Assembly: GCF_900573885.1 (NCBI RefSeq)
Contig: NZ_UPSE01000493.1
Coordinates: 248,001-312,000, forward strand
Length of the DNA stretch: 64,000 bases
Direction: 5' to 3'
Source of the DNA: Pseudomonas viridiflava
Lineage (GTDB): Bacteria; Pseudomonadota; Gammaproteobacteria; Pseudomonadales; Pseudomonadaceae
The translations under genes and the position numbers were made by a program. Of this stretch, positions 1 to 11,875 are shown piece by piece. The first letter of the stretch is position 1; every line of letters begins with the position of its first letter. Under the pieces are notes generated by a model. The model saw only the letters and a program-made list of their open reading frames with translations, was not told the origin of the DNA and did not search any database.

Positions 1-1122
1 TTCAACTTCTTCTATTTCTTTGGCTCCCTGGCGCTGCTGGTTCTGGTTAACCAGATTCTGACTGGCGTCTGGCTGACCATGAGCTACACCCCATCCGCCG
101 AAGAGGCTTTCGCCTCCGTCGAATACATCATGCGTGATGTGGAATACGGCTGGATCATTCGGTTGATGCACTCCACTGGCGCCTCGGCGTTCTTCATCGT
201 GGTTTACCTGCATATGTTCCGTGGCTTGCTCTACGGCTCGTATCAGAAGCCGCGTGAGCTGGTGTGGGTATTCGGCATGTTGATCTACCTGGCGCTGATG
301 GCTGAAGCGTTCATGGGTTATCTCCTGCCATGGGGTCAGATGTCTTACTGGGGTGCTCAGGTAATTATCTCGCTGTTCGGTGCCATTCCCGTTATCGGCG
401 ATGACCTGACTCAGTGGATCCGTGGTGACTATCTGATTTCCGGCATTACCCTGAACCGCTTCTTCGCATTGCATGTGATTGCATTGCCGATCGTGATTCT
501 CGGTCTGGTCGTGCTGCACATTCTGGCGCTGCATGAAGTGGGTTCGAACAACCCGCAAGGCATCGACATCAAGAAGTTCAAAGACGAAAACGGCGTACCG
601 TTGGACGGCATTGCTTTCCACCCGTACTACACCGTGAAAGATATCGTCGGCGTGGTGGTGTTCCTGTTCATCTTCTGTTCGATCATCTTCTTCTTCCCTG
701 AAATGGGCGGATATTTCCTCGAGAAGCCGAACTTCGAAGTAGCGAACTCGTTCAAGACACCAGAACACATTGCCCCGGTTTGGTACTTCACTCCGTTCTA
801 CGCGATTCTGCGTGCGGTACCGGACAAGTTGCTCGGCGTAATCGCCATGGGCGCTGCGATTGCTGTTCTGTTTGTACTGCCATGGCTTGACCGTAGTCCG
901 GTTAAATCCATGAAGTACAAAGGCTGGATGAGCAAAGTCTGGCTGCTGGTGTTCTGCGTGTCCTTCGTGATCCTAGGCGTGTTGGGTGTATTGGCACCTA
1001 CCGACGAGCGCACGCTGCTGTCGCGTATCTGCACCTTCCTGTACTTCGCATACTTCATCCTCATGCCGTTCTACACCAAGCTTGAGAAGACCAAACCGGT
1101 TCCGGAAAGGGTGACTGGCTGA
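1..1122 (+). CDS. petB: Cytochrome b subunit of the bc1 complex (5' partial)
   Basis: The frame is open from base 1, so the N-terminus lies outside the window. Cytochrome b is the membrane quinol-oxidising subunit of the ubiquinol:cytochrome c oxidoreductase and carries hemes bL and bH. Visible marks are repeated hydrophobic helices, the PWGQMSYWGAQ block, the paired histidines in the FFALHVIALP...VVLHILALH helix and a PVWYFTPFYAILR block at the position of the PEWY quinol-site motif, here with V in place of E. The stop codon shares one base with the petC start, showing translational coupling. The family identification is secure; only the first part is missing. Confidence 0.97.
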   Translation, partial: FNFFYFFGSLALLVLVNQILTGVWLTMSYTPSAEEAFASVEYIMRDVEYGWIIRLMHSTGASAFFIVVYLHMFRGLLYGSYQKPRELVWVFGMLIYLALMAEAFMGYLLPWGQMSYWGAQVIISLFGAIPVIGDDLTQWIRGDYLISGITLNRFFALHVIALPIVILGLVVLHILALHEVGSNNPQGIDIKKFKDENGVPLDGIAFHPYYTVKDIVGVVVFLFIFCSIIFFFPEMGGYFLEKPNFEVANSFKTPEHIAPVWYFTPFYAILRAVPDKLLGVIAMGAAIAVLFVLPWLDRSPVKSMKYKGWMSKVWLLVFCVSFVILGVLGVLAPTDERTLLSRICTFLYFAYFILMPFYTKLEKTKPVPERVTG

Positions 1123-1904
1123 TGAAAAAGCTATTTGCTGCACTAGTTTTCGCTGTACTGCCAGCCTTCGCGTTCGCCGCCAGCGGCCATGGCCCCGAGC
1201 TGGATTCGGTTGATATCGATCTGACCGACAAAGCTGCCATGCAGGACGGCGCACGTACGTTCGCCAACTACTGCATGGGCTGCCACAGCGCCAAGTTTCA
1301 GCGTTACGAGCGCGTTGCCGATGACCTCGGCATCCCGCACGAGCTGATGCTCAGCAACCTGGTTTTCACCGGCGCGAAAATTGGCGACCTGATGAAAAAC
1401 AGCATGTCGCCAGTTGATGCCAAGAAGTGGTTCGGTGCGGCTCCGCCCGACCTGACCCTGGTGGCTCGCGTTCGTGGTAACGATTGGCTGTATAGCTACC
1501 TGCGCGCTTTCTATGAGGATCCAACGCGTCCTTGGGGTGTGAACAACAAGGTGTTCCCGAACGTGGGTATGCCGAACGTTCTGGTTGGTCTGCAAGGTCG
1601 TCAGGTTGTAGGTTGCAAACAAGTACAAGTGGTTGAGGACGGTAAAAAGCAGTACGACCCGCTCACCGGTACTCCGCTGACCCACGAAGCCTGTGACCAG
1701 CTCACCATCGTGCCGAAAACTGGCAAGTTGAACGAAGCCGAGTTCGACGAGAAGGTTAAAAACCTCGTCACCTTCCTGGCTTACTCGGCCAACCCAGTGA
1801 AACTGAAAAGCGAGCGCATCGGTACTTACGTACTGCTCTACCTCGCCTTCTTCTTCGTGTTCGCGTATCTGCTGAAGCGTGAATACTGGAAGGATGTGCA
1901 CTAA
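1122..1904 (+). CDS. petC: Cytochrome c1 of the bc1 complex
   Basis: Heme-c subunit that passes electrons from the Rieske centre to soluble cytochrome c. The 260-residue product starts with a signal peptide (MKKLFAALVFAVLPAFAFA), has one heme motif CMGCH at residues 51-55, and ends with a membrane anchor (GTYVLLYLAFFFVFAYLLKR) followed by a short charged tail, the normal cytochrome c1 architecture. The ATG overlaps the petB stop by one base. It is the last gene of the pet operon, since a strong hairpin follows at 1931. Confidence 0.97.
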   Translation: MKKLFAALVFAVLPAFAFAASGHGPELDSVDIDLTDKAAMQDGARTFANYCMGCHSAKFQRYERVADDLGIPHELMLSNLVFTGAKIGDLMKNSMSPVDAKKWFGAAPPDLTLVARVRGNDWLYSYLRAFYEDPTRPWGVNNKVFPNVGMPNVLVGLQGRQVVGCKQVQVVEDGKKQYDPLTGTPLTHEACDQLTIVPKTGKLNEAEFDEKVKNLVTFLAYSANPVKLKSERIGTYVLLYLAFFFVFAYLLKREYWKDVH

Positions 1905-1930
1905 GTAACTGGTATTCTCCGCTGTCGACT

Positions 1931-1958
1931 TGCGCGCCCAATTGGGCGCGCACGTTTT
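1931..1958 (+). terminator. Rho-independent terminator after petC
   Basis: A perfect 22-base palindrome (1931-1952, arms TGCGCGCCCAA) is followed by CGTTTTT. It closes the pet operon and separates it from sspA. Confidence 0.8.
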
Positions 1959-1996
1959 TCTGCTTCAGATAACTTTAACAAGCGAGGAGGATCGCC

Positions 1997-2614
1997 ATGG
2001 GCGTGACCAACCGGTTGGCCTGTTACTCCGACCCCGCCGATCACTATTCCCATCGCGTACGTATCGTGCTCGCCGAGAAAGGTGTTAGCGCGGAGATCAT
2101 CAACGTAGAGCCGGGGCGCACGCCGCCCAAGCTGGTAGAGGTCAATCCTTACGCCAGTCTTCCGACGTTGGTGGACCGTGATTTGGCGTTGTACGAATCT
2201 ACGGTGGTGATGGAATATCTTGACGAGCGCTACCCCCATCCGCCGTTGTTGCCGGTCTATCCGGTAGCGCGCGCCAATAGCCGTTTGCTGATGCATCGCA
2301 TCCAGCGCGACTGGTGTGTACTGGTGGATCAGATTCTTGATCCGCGCAGCAAAGAGCCGGCGCGCGTTCAGGCGCGTAAAGAACTGCGCGAGAGCCTGAC
2401 AGGCGTTTCGCCATTGTTCGCCGACAAGGCTTACTTCCTCAGTGACGAATTGAGTTTGGTAGATTGCTGCCTCTTGCCGATCCTGTGGCGGTTGCCGATA
2501 TTAGGCATTGAACTGCCCAAGCCGGCGAAACCGTTGCTCGATTACATGGAGCGCCAGTTTGCCCGTGAGGCCTTCCAAATCAGCCTGTCGGGTGTAGAGC
2601 GCGATATGCGCTGA
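1997..2614 (+). CDS. sspA: Stringent starvation protein A
   Basis: SspA is an RNA-polymerase-associated protein with a glutathione-S-transferase fold but no GST activity; it alters sigma-70 transcription in stationary phase and acid stress and controls virulence genes in several Gammaproteobacteria. The 205-residue product has the N-terminal thioredoxin-like half ([22 protein letters not shown]), the cis-Pro region ([13 protein letters not shown]) and the surface PHP tripeptide (residues 80-82) typical of SspA. A strong ribosome-binding site (GCGAGGAGG) lies just upstream of the ATG. It is followed 18 bases later by sspB, the usual pair. Confidence 0.95.
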   Translation: MGVTNRLACYSDPADHYSHRVRIVLAEKGVSAEIINVEPGRTPPKLVEVNPYASLPTLVDRDLALYESTVVMEYLDERYPHPPLLPVYPVARANSRLLMHRIQRDWCVLVDQILDPRSKEPARVQARKELRESLTGVSPLFADKAYFLSDELSLVDCCLLPILWRLPILGIELPKPAKPLLDYMERQFAREAFQISLSGVERDMR

Positions 2615-2632
2615 AGCTGAAGGAGCTTTTTG

Positions 2633-3046
2633 ATGAACTCCAGTCGTCCGTATCTGATTCGCGCTTTATACGAGTGGATCGTCGATAACGATTGCACGCC
2701 GCATTTGCTGGTTAACGCTGAATACCCGAACGTGCAGGTGCCGCAGGGCTTTGCCAATGACGGTCAGATTGTCCTTAACGTATCGCCCAGCGCGGTTCGT
2801 CATCTGCACATGGATAACGAGGCCGTCAGCTTTGAAGGCCGTTTCGGTGGCATTGCCCATACGTTGTTCATCCCGGCATCTGCCGTGTTGGCGATTTATG
2901 CGCGGGAAAACGGTCAGGGCATGGTCTTCGACCTGGAATCGCCGGTGGCTGACGAAGAGCCGGATGATGATCCGGACGGCGACGGTCCATCAGGTTCGGA
3001 GCCGCCGCGTCCGAGTGGTCGCCCAAGCTTGAAAGTTGTGAAGTAA
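2633..3046 (+). CDS. sspB: ClpXP protease specificity-enhancing factor SspB
   Basis: Adaptor that binds ssrA-tagged proteins and hands them to ClpXP. The N-terminal ~110 residues form the tag-binding domain (RPYLIRALYEWIVDNDCTPH...). An acidic, flexible tail (DEEPDDDPDGDGPSG) follows and ends in RPSLKVVK, the XB motif that docks on the ClpX zinc-binding domain. I place the start at the ATG at 2633, after AAGGAG; a TTG at 2630 would add one residue. It forms an operon with sspA. Confidence 0.95.
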   Translation: MNSSRPYLIRALYEWIVDNDCTPHLLVNAEYPNVQVPQGFANDGQIVLNVSPSAVRHLHMDNEAVSFEGRFGGIAHTLFIPASAVLAIYARENGQGMVFDLESPVADEEPDDDPDGDGPSGSEPPRPSGRPSLKVVK

Positions 3047-3191
3047 AGCGACCGGCTGCGCGTCGGCGAGGCGGCGTTAGAAACACCTTTGCAATGCTCA
3101 TTGGCTACAGCCAACTCCGCTTGCAAATCCGTTTTTGCCTTGCCCTGCGCTAGCTCGATCGGTCTGGATCGGCATGAGCTCCAACCCCAAT

Positions 3192-3221
3192 AAAAAAGGC
3201 GATCAGAAGATCGCCTTTTTT
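3192..3221. terminator. Bidirectional terminator between sspB and dolP
   Basis: Symmetric hairpin AAAAAAGGCGATC-agaa-GATCGCCTTTTTT with A-rich and T-rich flanks. It can serve both sspB (plus) and the minus-strand gene ending at 3239. Confidence 0.85.
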
Positions 3222-3238
3222 ATTGCCTGTCGATTGGC

Positions 3239-4386
<1,148 letters not shown>

Positions 4387-4545
4387 TCAGGCGGGCCAGG
4401 GTGGTGCTGGCGCCTGCCTGTTACAGGTAAAAATCGCTCGGCGCCGCAGTGGTTGCTGGGCTGTGCCGAAACCAGGTTCGGTCTTGCACTAACTTGCTGC
4501 CGCACAGCGTACTGCCGGCAATCGATTGTGTTGGGTCAGGCTGAT

Positions 4546-4917
4546 TCAGGTATCAAACGCGTTGCGAATCCAGTCCAGGCGGCTTGCCTGGGTGTGGCCC
4601 GTATTGATGGCTACGACATCGAAACGGCATGGATGTTTGGCCCAGCGAGGTTGCTGCTGCAGAAAGGTGCTGGCGGCGATTATCAGCTTTTGCTGCTTGC
4701 GGCCGTCAACGCTCTCAACGGCGCCACCCCAGGCACTATGCCGGCGGGCGCGAACTTCGACGAATACTACTGTATCGCCGTCCAGCATGACCAGATCGAG
4801 CTCGCCACCCTTGCACCGCCAGTTTTTACTCACCAGCGTGAGGCCGTGGCGGCGCAGATGCTCGAACGCCTCTGCTTCGCCTTCACGGCCTGCGCTTTGC
4901 GTGCTGGCGGCAACCAA
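4546..4917 (-). CDS. yraN: YraN / UPF0102 family endonuclease-like protein
   Basis: Small 123-residue protein of the UPF0102 family, which has a restriction-endonuclease-like fold. The family signature is visible: GELDLVMLDGDTVVFVEVR, with the acidic residues and the E-V-(K/R) of a PD-(D/E)XK-type site. The biochemical role is not settled. The start appears to be a TTG at 4917 that directly abuts the lpoA stop codon (TGA-TTG), so translation probably depends on lpoA. It lies between lpoA and gmhA, as in E. coli. Confidence 0.85.
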   Translation of the reverse strand: MVAASTQSAGREGEAEAFEHLRRHGLTLVSKNWRCKGGELDLVMLDGDTVVFVEVRARRHSAWGGAVESVDGRKQQKLIIAASTFLQQQPRWAKHPCRFDVVAINTGHTQASRLDWIRNAFDT

Positions 4918-6741
4918 TCAGAAGCCGCTGTCTGGCAGGCGCTGCACGGTACCGTCGCGGAATTCAGCCCATGGCAGCTGGCGCTCTACGCGCTGGCTGG
5001 CGGTCAGGCTCAGCGTGCCGGACAGGCCGTCGACGCGGCTTTGCGGCAGCGCCTTGAGCTCGCTCAGGCGCGGCGCCAAACGGTACGCGTCAACGCCCAT
5101 GGCATAGAGGCGGCCGAGGCTGCCGGCGGCCTGTGGCCATTGGCCGCTGACTTGCTGGCGCAGCGGGTCGTTGGCGTCCAGCAGCCAGGGTGTTTCGCAG
5201 AAGCGGATGCCGTTCAGATCCTGATACTGCGCCGGGTTGCTGCCACCGGTGAACAGGTGCGAGGTGGCGTACACCGGCACGTCGCCGGCGTACTGGAAGG
5301 CCAGCGTGGGCTTGATCTGTTGGGCTTGCTGAGGCGTGGCGGCCAGGAAGATGAAGTCGATGTCCTGGCGGCGTGCAGGTTGTGCGGCAACTTGAGTGCC
5401 CAGCACGCTCTGCAGGCGTTTGGCGCGTGCTTCGCTCTGGCGCAGCTGGAACAGGTCGGCAATCTGCTGAGCGAGCTCTACGGGTTGGTCGACGTGTTCA
5501 GCTGCGATCAGGCTGCCGCCTTTGGCTTGCCAGCTCTGACGGAAGGCATCCAGCACGCGGTCGCCCCATTCGCCGCGCGGCACCAGAGCGACGGCGCGAC
5601 GCATGCCGTCATCCCACGCCCGGCGCGACACTTCGCGCGCTTCGTCTTCAGCGGCGAGGCCGAACTGGAACAACTGTGGTGGGCCTTCGCGGCCGACGTC
5701 GCTGTAGTTAAGCGCCAGCGTGGTAATGGGCAACTGCTCGCGATCACTCAGTTGCTTGACCAGATTTTTCTCCAGCGGGCCAATCACCAGCTGCACGCCA
5801 GACGCCTGCGCCTGACGATAGAACTCGTCCATCGAGGCCAGGCGCGAGCTGTCGTAAAGCTCGACGCTTGGCGGATTCTGGCCGGCTTGCTGGGCCTGGA
5901 AGTGTGCGGCCATAAAACCATCACGCAGGGCGCGGGCCACGGAAGCCAGTTGGCCGTCCTGAGGCAGCAGAAGAGCGACTTTAGTCAGCGGCTGGCTGGC
6001 CAGTTCCTTGAGTTTGGTCAGCGGAGCGGGCAGATGTTCGGCCGCGGGGTGCTGCGGATTCTGCTGGCGCCAGGTGTCGATGGCGGCTTGCTGCTGTTGC
6101 AGCGTGCCGGCGGTTTTCACCACGCCTGCCAGTTGCAGCCAGCCGGCGAGATCGGCATCACCGCCGCCTTGCAACTGATCGGCAGGCAATGCAGATACCA
6201 GCGCCCAGATGTGCTCATGGTTTTCGACAGCGCGGTCCCCGCTTAGCAGTGGCGCGATAAATACGCGCTCGCGGGCCGCAGCGAGCGTCTGGCCGTCTGC
6301 TTCCAGCGCCTGGGCGCGAACCAGTTGGGTGCGCACCTGCTGTTCAACCGGCAGCTCAGCCAGGCGTTGCATGCCGGGCTGGTCGAGCGCCGTCAGGGCA
6401 TTTTTCGGTTTGCCTCGGGCCAGCGCGAGTTCGGCGCTCAGCGTGGCGGCAAACACTTGCTGGGCAGGTTTCAACGTGGCGATCGGAACCTGATCGAGAA
6501 TCTGCGCGGCGCGGCCAACGTCCTTTTGTTGATAGGCCTGATCGGCAGCAGCCAGACGCAACGAGGCGGCTTCTTCCGGCTTGGCTTCGTCGGCTTGCTG
6601 CAATAGCTGGTCGATGCTGGCCTGCGGCGTGCGCGGCAATTCGCCAAGGGTGGAGGACGGCGAGCTTGAGCAAGCGGCCAGGAGAGCGGCGAGGCTGATA
6701 GCGAGGAGCGGGCGCAGGCCGGCGGTCAGGCGGTTGATCAT
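4918..6741 (-). CDS. lpoA: Penicillin-binding protein activator LpoA
   Basis: Outer-membrane lipoprotein that reaches through the periplasm to stimulate the transpeptidase of PBP1A. The 607-residue product has a lipobox (LAAC, Cys24), an N-terminal helical TPR-like domain (about residues 40-260) and a C-terminal periplasmic-binding-protein-like fold (about 270-600, beginning KVALLLPQDGQLASVARALRD). I chose the ATG at 6741 because it gives a normal lipoprotein signal; an upstream in-frame ATG at 6786 adds 15 polar residues. It is the first gene of the lpoA-yraN-gmhA-dolP operon and is divergent from rsmI. Confidence 0.93.
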   Translation of the reverse strand: MINRLTAGLRPLLAISLAALLAACSSSPSSTLGELPRTPQASIDQLLQQADEAKPEEAASLRLAAADQAYQQKDVGRAAQILDQVPIATLKPAQQVFAATLSAELALARGKPKNALTALDQPGMQRLAELPVEQQVRTQLVRAQALEADGQTLAAARERVFIAPLLSGDRAVENHEHIWALVSALPADQLQGGGDADLAGWLQLAGVVKTAGTLQQQQAAIDTWRQQNPQHPAAEHLPAPLTKLKELASQPLTKVALLLPQDGQLASVARALRDGFMAAHFQAQQAGQNPPSVELYDSSRLASMDEFYRQAQASGVQLVIGPLEKNLVKQLSDREQLPITTLALNYSDVGREGPPQLFQFGLAAEDEAREVSRRAWDDGMRRAVALVPRGEWGDRVLDAFRQSWQAKGGSLIAAEHVDQPVELAQQIADLFQLRQSEARAKRLQSVLGTQVAAQPARRQDIDFIFLAATPQQAQQIKPTLAFQYAGDVPVYATSHLFTGGSNPAQYQDLNGIRFCETPWLLDANDPLRQQVSGQWPQAAGSLGRLYAMGVDAYRLAPRLSELKALPQSRVDGLSGTLSLTASQRVERQLPWAEFRDGTVQRLPDSGF

Positions 6742-6775
6742 GTAGGCGTTCCTGGTACTTGATCGAAGAGGGCGG

Positions 6776-6831
6776 ATTGTACCCAAGGGGCACCCCAGGC
6801 GCGATGTCGATGCTGTGAATCGGGCTACAAT
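6776..6831. promoter_or_regulatory. Divergent lpoA / rsmI promoter region
   Basis: Two outward-facing TACAAT hexamers, one at 6826-6831 (plus, toward rsmI) and one read on the minus strand at 6781-6776 (toward lpoA), lie in the 122-base divergent gap. Both look like sigma-70 -10 elements; neither has a convincing -35. Confidence 0.4.
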
Positions 6832-6863
6832 GCGCGCTTTCCGAGAATTAAGAGGTGTGCGTT

Positions 6864-7727
6864 GTGACCACTCAGGGTGCTTTGAATTCCACCGCCGGTA
6901 CCCTCTATGTAGTGGCTACGCCCATTGGCAATCTCGACGACATCAGCGCTCGTGCGCTCAAAATCCTGCGAGACGTGACCCTCATCGCCGCTGAGGACAC
7001 CCGCCATTCCATGCGGCTGATGCAGCACTTTGGTATCCCGACGCCACTGGCTGCCTGCCACGAGCACAACGAGCGCGATGAAGGCAGTCGCTTCCTTTCC
7101 CGCTTGCAGGCGGGTGACGACGTTGCGCTTATTTCGGACGCCGGTACTCCCTTGATTTCCGATCCCGGCTACCACTTGGTGCGACAGGTTCGCGCCGCTG
7201 GCATAAAGGTCGTGCCCGTGCCTGGGCCGTGTGCGCTGATTGCTGCGCTGTCGGCTGCCGGACTGCCGTCTGATCGTTTTATCTTTGAAGGTTTTCTGCC
7301 CGTCAAGGCAGTCGGCCGCCGCGCGCGACTGGAAGCGGTGAAAGAAGAGCCGCGCACACTGATCTTTTACGAGGCGCCGCACCGCATTCTCGAGTGTCTG
7401 GAAGACATGGAGCTGGTGTTCGGTGGCGAGCGCGTGGCGCTGCTGGCCCGTGAGCTGACGAAAACATTCGAGACCCTGAACGGTTTGCCGCTCGCCGAAT
7501 TGCGTGCCTGGGTAGCGGGTGACAGCAATCAGCAGCGTGGCGAATGCGTGGTGCTGGTGGCGGGCTGGCAAGCCCCGGAAGGTGAGGAGGCGGTAAGCGC
7601 TGACACCCTGCGCGTACTCGATTTACTGCTTAAGGAAATGCCGCTTAAACGCGCGGCTGCCGTGGCGGCGGAGATCACCGGGGTGCGCAAGAACCTGCTC
7701 TATCAGGTGGCCCTGGAGCGGCAATAA
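6864..7727 (+). CDS. rsmI: 16S rRNA (cytidine1402-2'-O)-methyltransferase RsmI
   Basis: SAM-dependent methyltransferase that 2'-O-methylates C1402 of 16S rRNA, at the decoding centre; RsmH, encoded 1.2 kb downstream, adds the N4-methyl to the same nucleotide. The tetrapyrrole-methylase-type signatures are clear: [39 protein letters not shown] and [19 protein letters not shown] choose the GTG at 6864, eight bases after AGAGG and giving MTTQGAL; an in-frame GTG at 6855 would overlap that ribosome-binding site. The product is 287 residues. Confidence 0.95.
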   Translation: MTTQGALNSTAGTLYVVATPIGNLDDISARALKILRDVTLIAAEDTRHSMRLMQHFGIPTPLAACHEHNERDEGSRFLSRLQAGDDVALISDAGTPLISDPGYHLVRQVRAAGIKVVPVPGPCALIAALSAAGLPSDRFIFEGFLPVKAVGRRARLEAVKEEPRTLIFYEAPHRILECLEDMELVFGGERVALLARELTKTFETLNGLPLAELRAWVAGDSNQQRGECVVLVAGWQAPEGEEAVSADTLRVLDLLLKEMPLKRAAAVAAEITGVRKNLLYQVALERQ

Positions 7728-7738
7728 CGGATTTCGGC

Positions 7739-7767
7739 TTGTTCAAACAGAAGGCTGCCGCTACCCT
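7739..7767 (+). promoter_or_regulatory. Probable rnpB promoter
   Basis: TTGTTC (7739-7744), a 17-base spacer and TACCCT (7762-7767), then a GC-rich discriminator ending where the mature RNase P RNA should begin. This layout is typical of stable-RNA promoters. Confidence 0.5.
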
Positions 7768-7776
7768 AGGCGGCGG

Positions 7777-8131
7777 AGAGTCGATTGGACAGTCGCTGCC
7801 TCGTTTCGTTCACGCGAGCGGGGGGGAGGAAAGTCCGGGCTCCATAGGGCGGAGTGCCAGGTAACACCTGGGAGGCGCGAGTCTACGGAAAGTGCCACAG
7901 AAAATAACCGCCTAAGCGCTTCGGCGCCGGTAAGGGTGAAAAGGTGCGGTAAGAGCGCACCGCACGTCTGGTAACAGTTCGTGGCTAGGCAAACCCCACT
8001 CGGAGCAAGACCAAATAGGGTTCCATGGCGTGGCCCGCGTCGGAACCGGGTAGGTTGCTAAAGGCGTCCAGTGATGGCCGTCGTAGAGGAATGACTGTCC
8101 TCGACAGAACCCGGCTTACAGATCGACTCTC
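7777..8131 (+). ncRNA. rnpB: RNase P RNA (class A)
   Basis: Catalytic RNA of RNase P, which matures tRNA 5' ends. The conserved core is readable: GAGGAAAGTCCGGGCTCC near 7830 (start of P4/CR-I), GGTAAGGGTGAAAAGGTGCGGTAAGAGCGCACC (helix region around 7930-7960; only conserved parts are diagnostic), AAACCCCACTCGGAGCAAGA near 7990, and AGAACCCGGCTTACAG near the 3' end. The 5' GAGTCGAT pairs with ATCGACTC at 8122-8129, forming terminal helix P1. Ends are set from this helix and are good to a few bases. The same rsmI-rnpB-mraZ order occurs in other pseudomonads. Confidence 0.95.
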
Positions 8132-8340
8132 CACCTCCTTCCGCTGTTTCGTTTTACCTCCCGTCGCTGCGTTTCTAAATCCGAAAAAATCTAACTCTTA
8201 AGAAGTTACTTTAACTTCGGGACGCAGCTCCTTGAGTGTGTTCGCGTACACCCCTTCAAACACCCCCGAAACAGCCTTTCATCCCTTCAGAAAGTTCGCT
8301 AAATCACCGTCCCATAAGGATTTTTCCCTTCAAGCGCGCC
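8132..8340. other. Intergenic stretch between rnpB and the mra promoter
   Basis: AT-richer than its surroundings. I see no convincing gene, strong terminator or repeat in it; the mra promoter and operator follow directly. Confidence 0.5.
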
Positions 8341-8370
8341 TTGACGGTGGGGTAGCTGCGTTCCTATAGT
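8341..8370 (+). promoter_or_regulatory. Main mra/dcw promoter (Pmra)
   Basis: TTGACG at 8341-8346 and TATAGT at 8365-8370 with an 18-base spacer, a good sigma-70 match. The predicted start near 8377 coincides with the first MraZ repeat. This promoter should drive the tightly packed cluster that begins at mraZ. Confidence 0.75.
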
Positions 8371-8376
8371 GTGCCG

Positions 8377-8406
8377 AAGTGGTACAAAGTGGTACGAAGT
8401 GGGTTT
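8377..8406 (+). promoter_or_regulatory. MraZ operator: three 10-bp direct repeats
   Basis: AAGTGGTACA, AAGTGGTACG and AAGTGGGTTT follow each other without gaps. The cores TGGTA, TGGTA and TGGGT start exactly 10 bases apart (8380, 8390, 8400). In E. coli and Mycoplasma MraZ binds TGGGN repeats separated by five bases. The repeats lie at and just after the predicted transcription start, fitting autorepression. Confidence 0.8.
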
Positions 8407-8446
8407 TTTAGGCATGGAAAGCTAGTAAAAAAGGGGAAGCGCTGTC

Positions 8447-8902
8447 GTGTTTCGCGGAGCTAACGCAATCAGTCTCGACGCCAAAGGGCGCCTCGCGATG
8501 CCAAGTCGGTATCGGGACGAGATCGTGTCGCGTTCGGCTGGCCAGCTCATCGTTACCATCGACGCCATTGACCCCTGCCTCTGTGTCTACCCGCTGCCCG
8601 AGTGGGAAATCATCGAAACCAAACTCCGTGAGCTGCCATCGCTGCGTGAAGAAAGCCGTCGCCTGCAGCGTTTGCTGATTGGTAACGCGGTGGATATCGA
8701 GCTCGACAGCGCCGGCCGCTTCCTGGTGCCGCCGCGTTTGCGCGAGTACGCCAAGCTCGACAAGCACGCGATGCTGGTCGGGCAACTGAACAAATTCCAA
8801 CTGTGGGACGAAAACGCCTGGAACGCGCTTGCTGATGCGGACCTGGCAGCCATTAAACAGCCGGGCGGTCTGCCGGACGAACTGCGTGATCTGATCCTGT
8901 GA
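8447..8902 (+). CDS. mraZ: Transcriptional regulator MraZ
   Basis: AbrB-like ring-forming DNA-binding protein that represses its own mra/dcw promoter. The 151-residue product contains two tandem SpoVT-AbrB-type modules: the first begins [21 protein letters not shown] and the second has [20 protein letters not shown], each with the conserved D-x(2)-GR core. It starts with GTG, after GGGGAAG. The stop overlaps the rsmH start by four bases (GTGA). Confidence 0.95.
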   Translation: MFRGANAISLDAKGRLAMPSRYRDEIVSRSAGQLIVTIDAIDPCLCVYPLPEWEIIETKLRELPSLREESRRLQRLLIGNAVDIELDSAGRFLVPPRLREYAKLDKHAMLVGQLNKFQLWDENAWNALADADLAAIKQPGGLPDELRDLIL

Positions 8903-9848
8903 CAACCCCGACTACCAGCGGCTTTCGCCACATCACCGTACTGCTCGACGAAGCCGTAGAGGCTCTCGCTGTGCGCGCGGACGGCTGCTATGTAGATGGC
9001 ACATTCGGCCGCGGCGGACACAGCCGGCTGATCTTGCAGAAGCTCGGGCCAGGTGGACGGCTACTCGGATTTGATAAAGACCCTCTGGCAATTGCGACCG
9101 GAGAAGCGCTGGCGGCCGAAGACGGCCGCTTTGTCGTTGTGCAGCGCAGTTTTGCCGAGCTGGGCGAAGCCGTCGCCGAGCGCGGTGATGCGGGCAAAGT
9201 GTCCGGCATTCTGCTCGACCTAGGCGTGTCGTCGCCACAGCTGGACGACGCCGAGCGCGGCTTCAGCTTTATGAATGACGGCCCGCTCGACATGCGCATG
9301 GACCCTACTCGTGGCATCAGCGCCGCGCAGTTCATTGCCACCGCTGCCGAAGAAGAAATTGTCCGCGTGTTCAAGGAGTACGGCGAAGAACGTTTCGCCA
9401 AGCGTATGGCGCGCGCGGTGGTGCAGCGCCGTGACGTGCAGCCGTTCGAGCGCACCGGCGATCTGGCCGAAGTATTAAAGGTTGCGAACCCGGCGTGGGA
9501 AAAGGGCAAGAACCCGGCAACTCGCGCCTTCCAGGGCTTGCGCATTCACGTGAATAACGAGCTGGGCGACCTGGAGCGCGGCCTGCAAGCCGCAATGGAC
9601 GTGCTCGAAGTCGGTGGTCGTCTGGTGGTAATCAGCTTCCACTCGCTGGAAGACCGCATCGTCAAATTGTTCATGCGCCGTCTGGAAAAAGGCGAGGCGG
9701 ACAAGCTCCCGCGCAACCTGCCCGTGCGCGTCGAGCGATTCGAGCCAAAAATTCGCACCATCGGCAAAGCTCAATTCCCCTCCGATGCCGAGCAGTCGGC
9801 CAACCCGCGCTCGCGCAGTGCGGTGATGCGTGTTGCGGAGAAGTTGCG

Positions 9849-9852
<4 letters not shown>
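8899..9852 (+). CDS. rsmH: 16S rRNA (cytosine1402-N4)-methyltransferase RsmH
   Basis: SAM-dependent methyltransferase (formerly MraW) that N4-methylates C1402 of 16S rRNA, the partner modification to RsmI. The 317-residue product shows [13 protein letters not shown], the SAM loop [35 protein letters not shown] and [13 protein letters not shown]. It starts with GTG overlapping the mraZ stop, and its own stop overlaps the ftsL start. Confidence 0.96.

Positions 9853-11874
<2,022 letters not shown>

Positions 11875-11875
<1 letters not shown>

Noticed and set aside
4453..6246. A 597-codon plus-strand frame opposite lpoA and yraN
   Set aside because: Opposite to the LpoA and YraN families; Ala/Gln/Leu-rich shadow composition.
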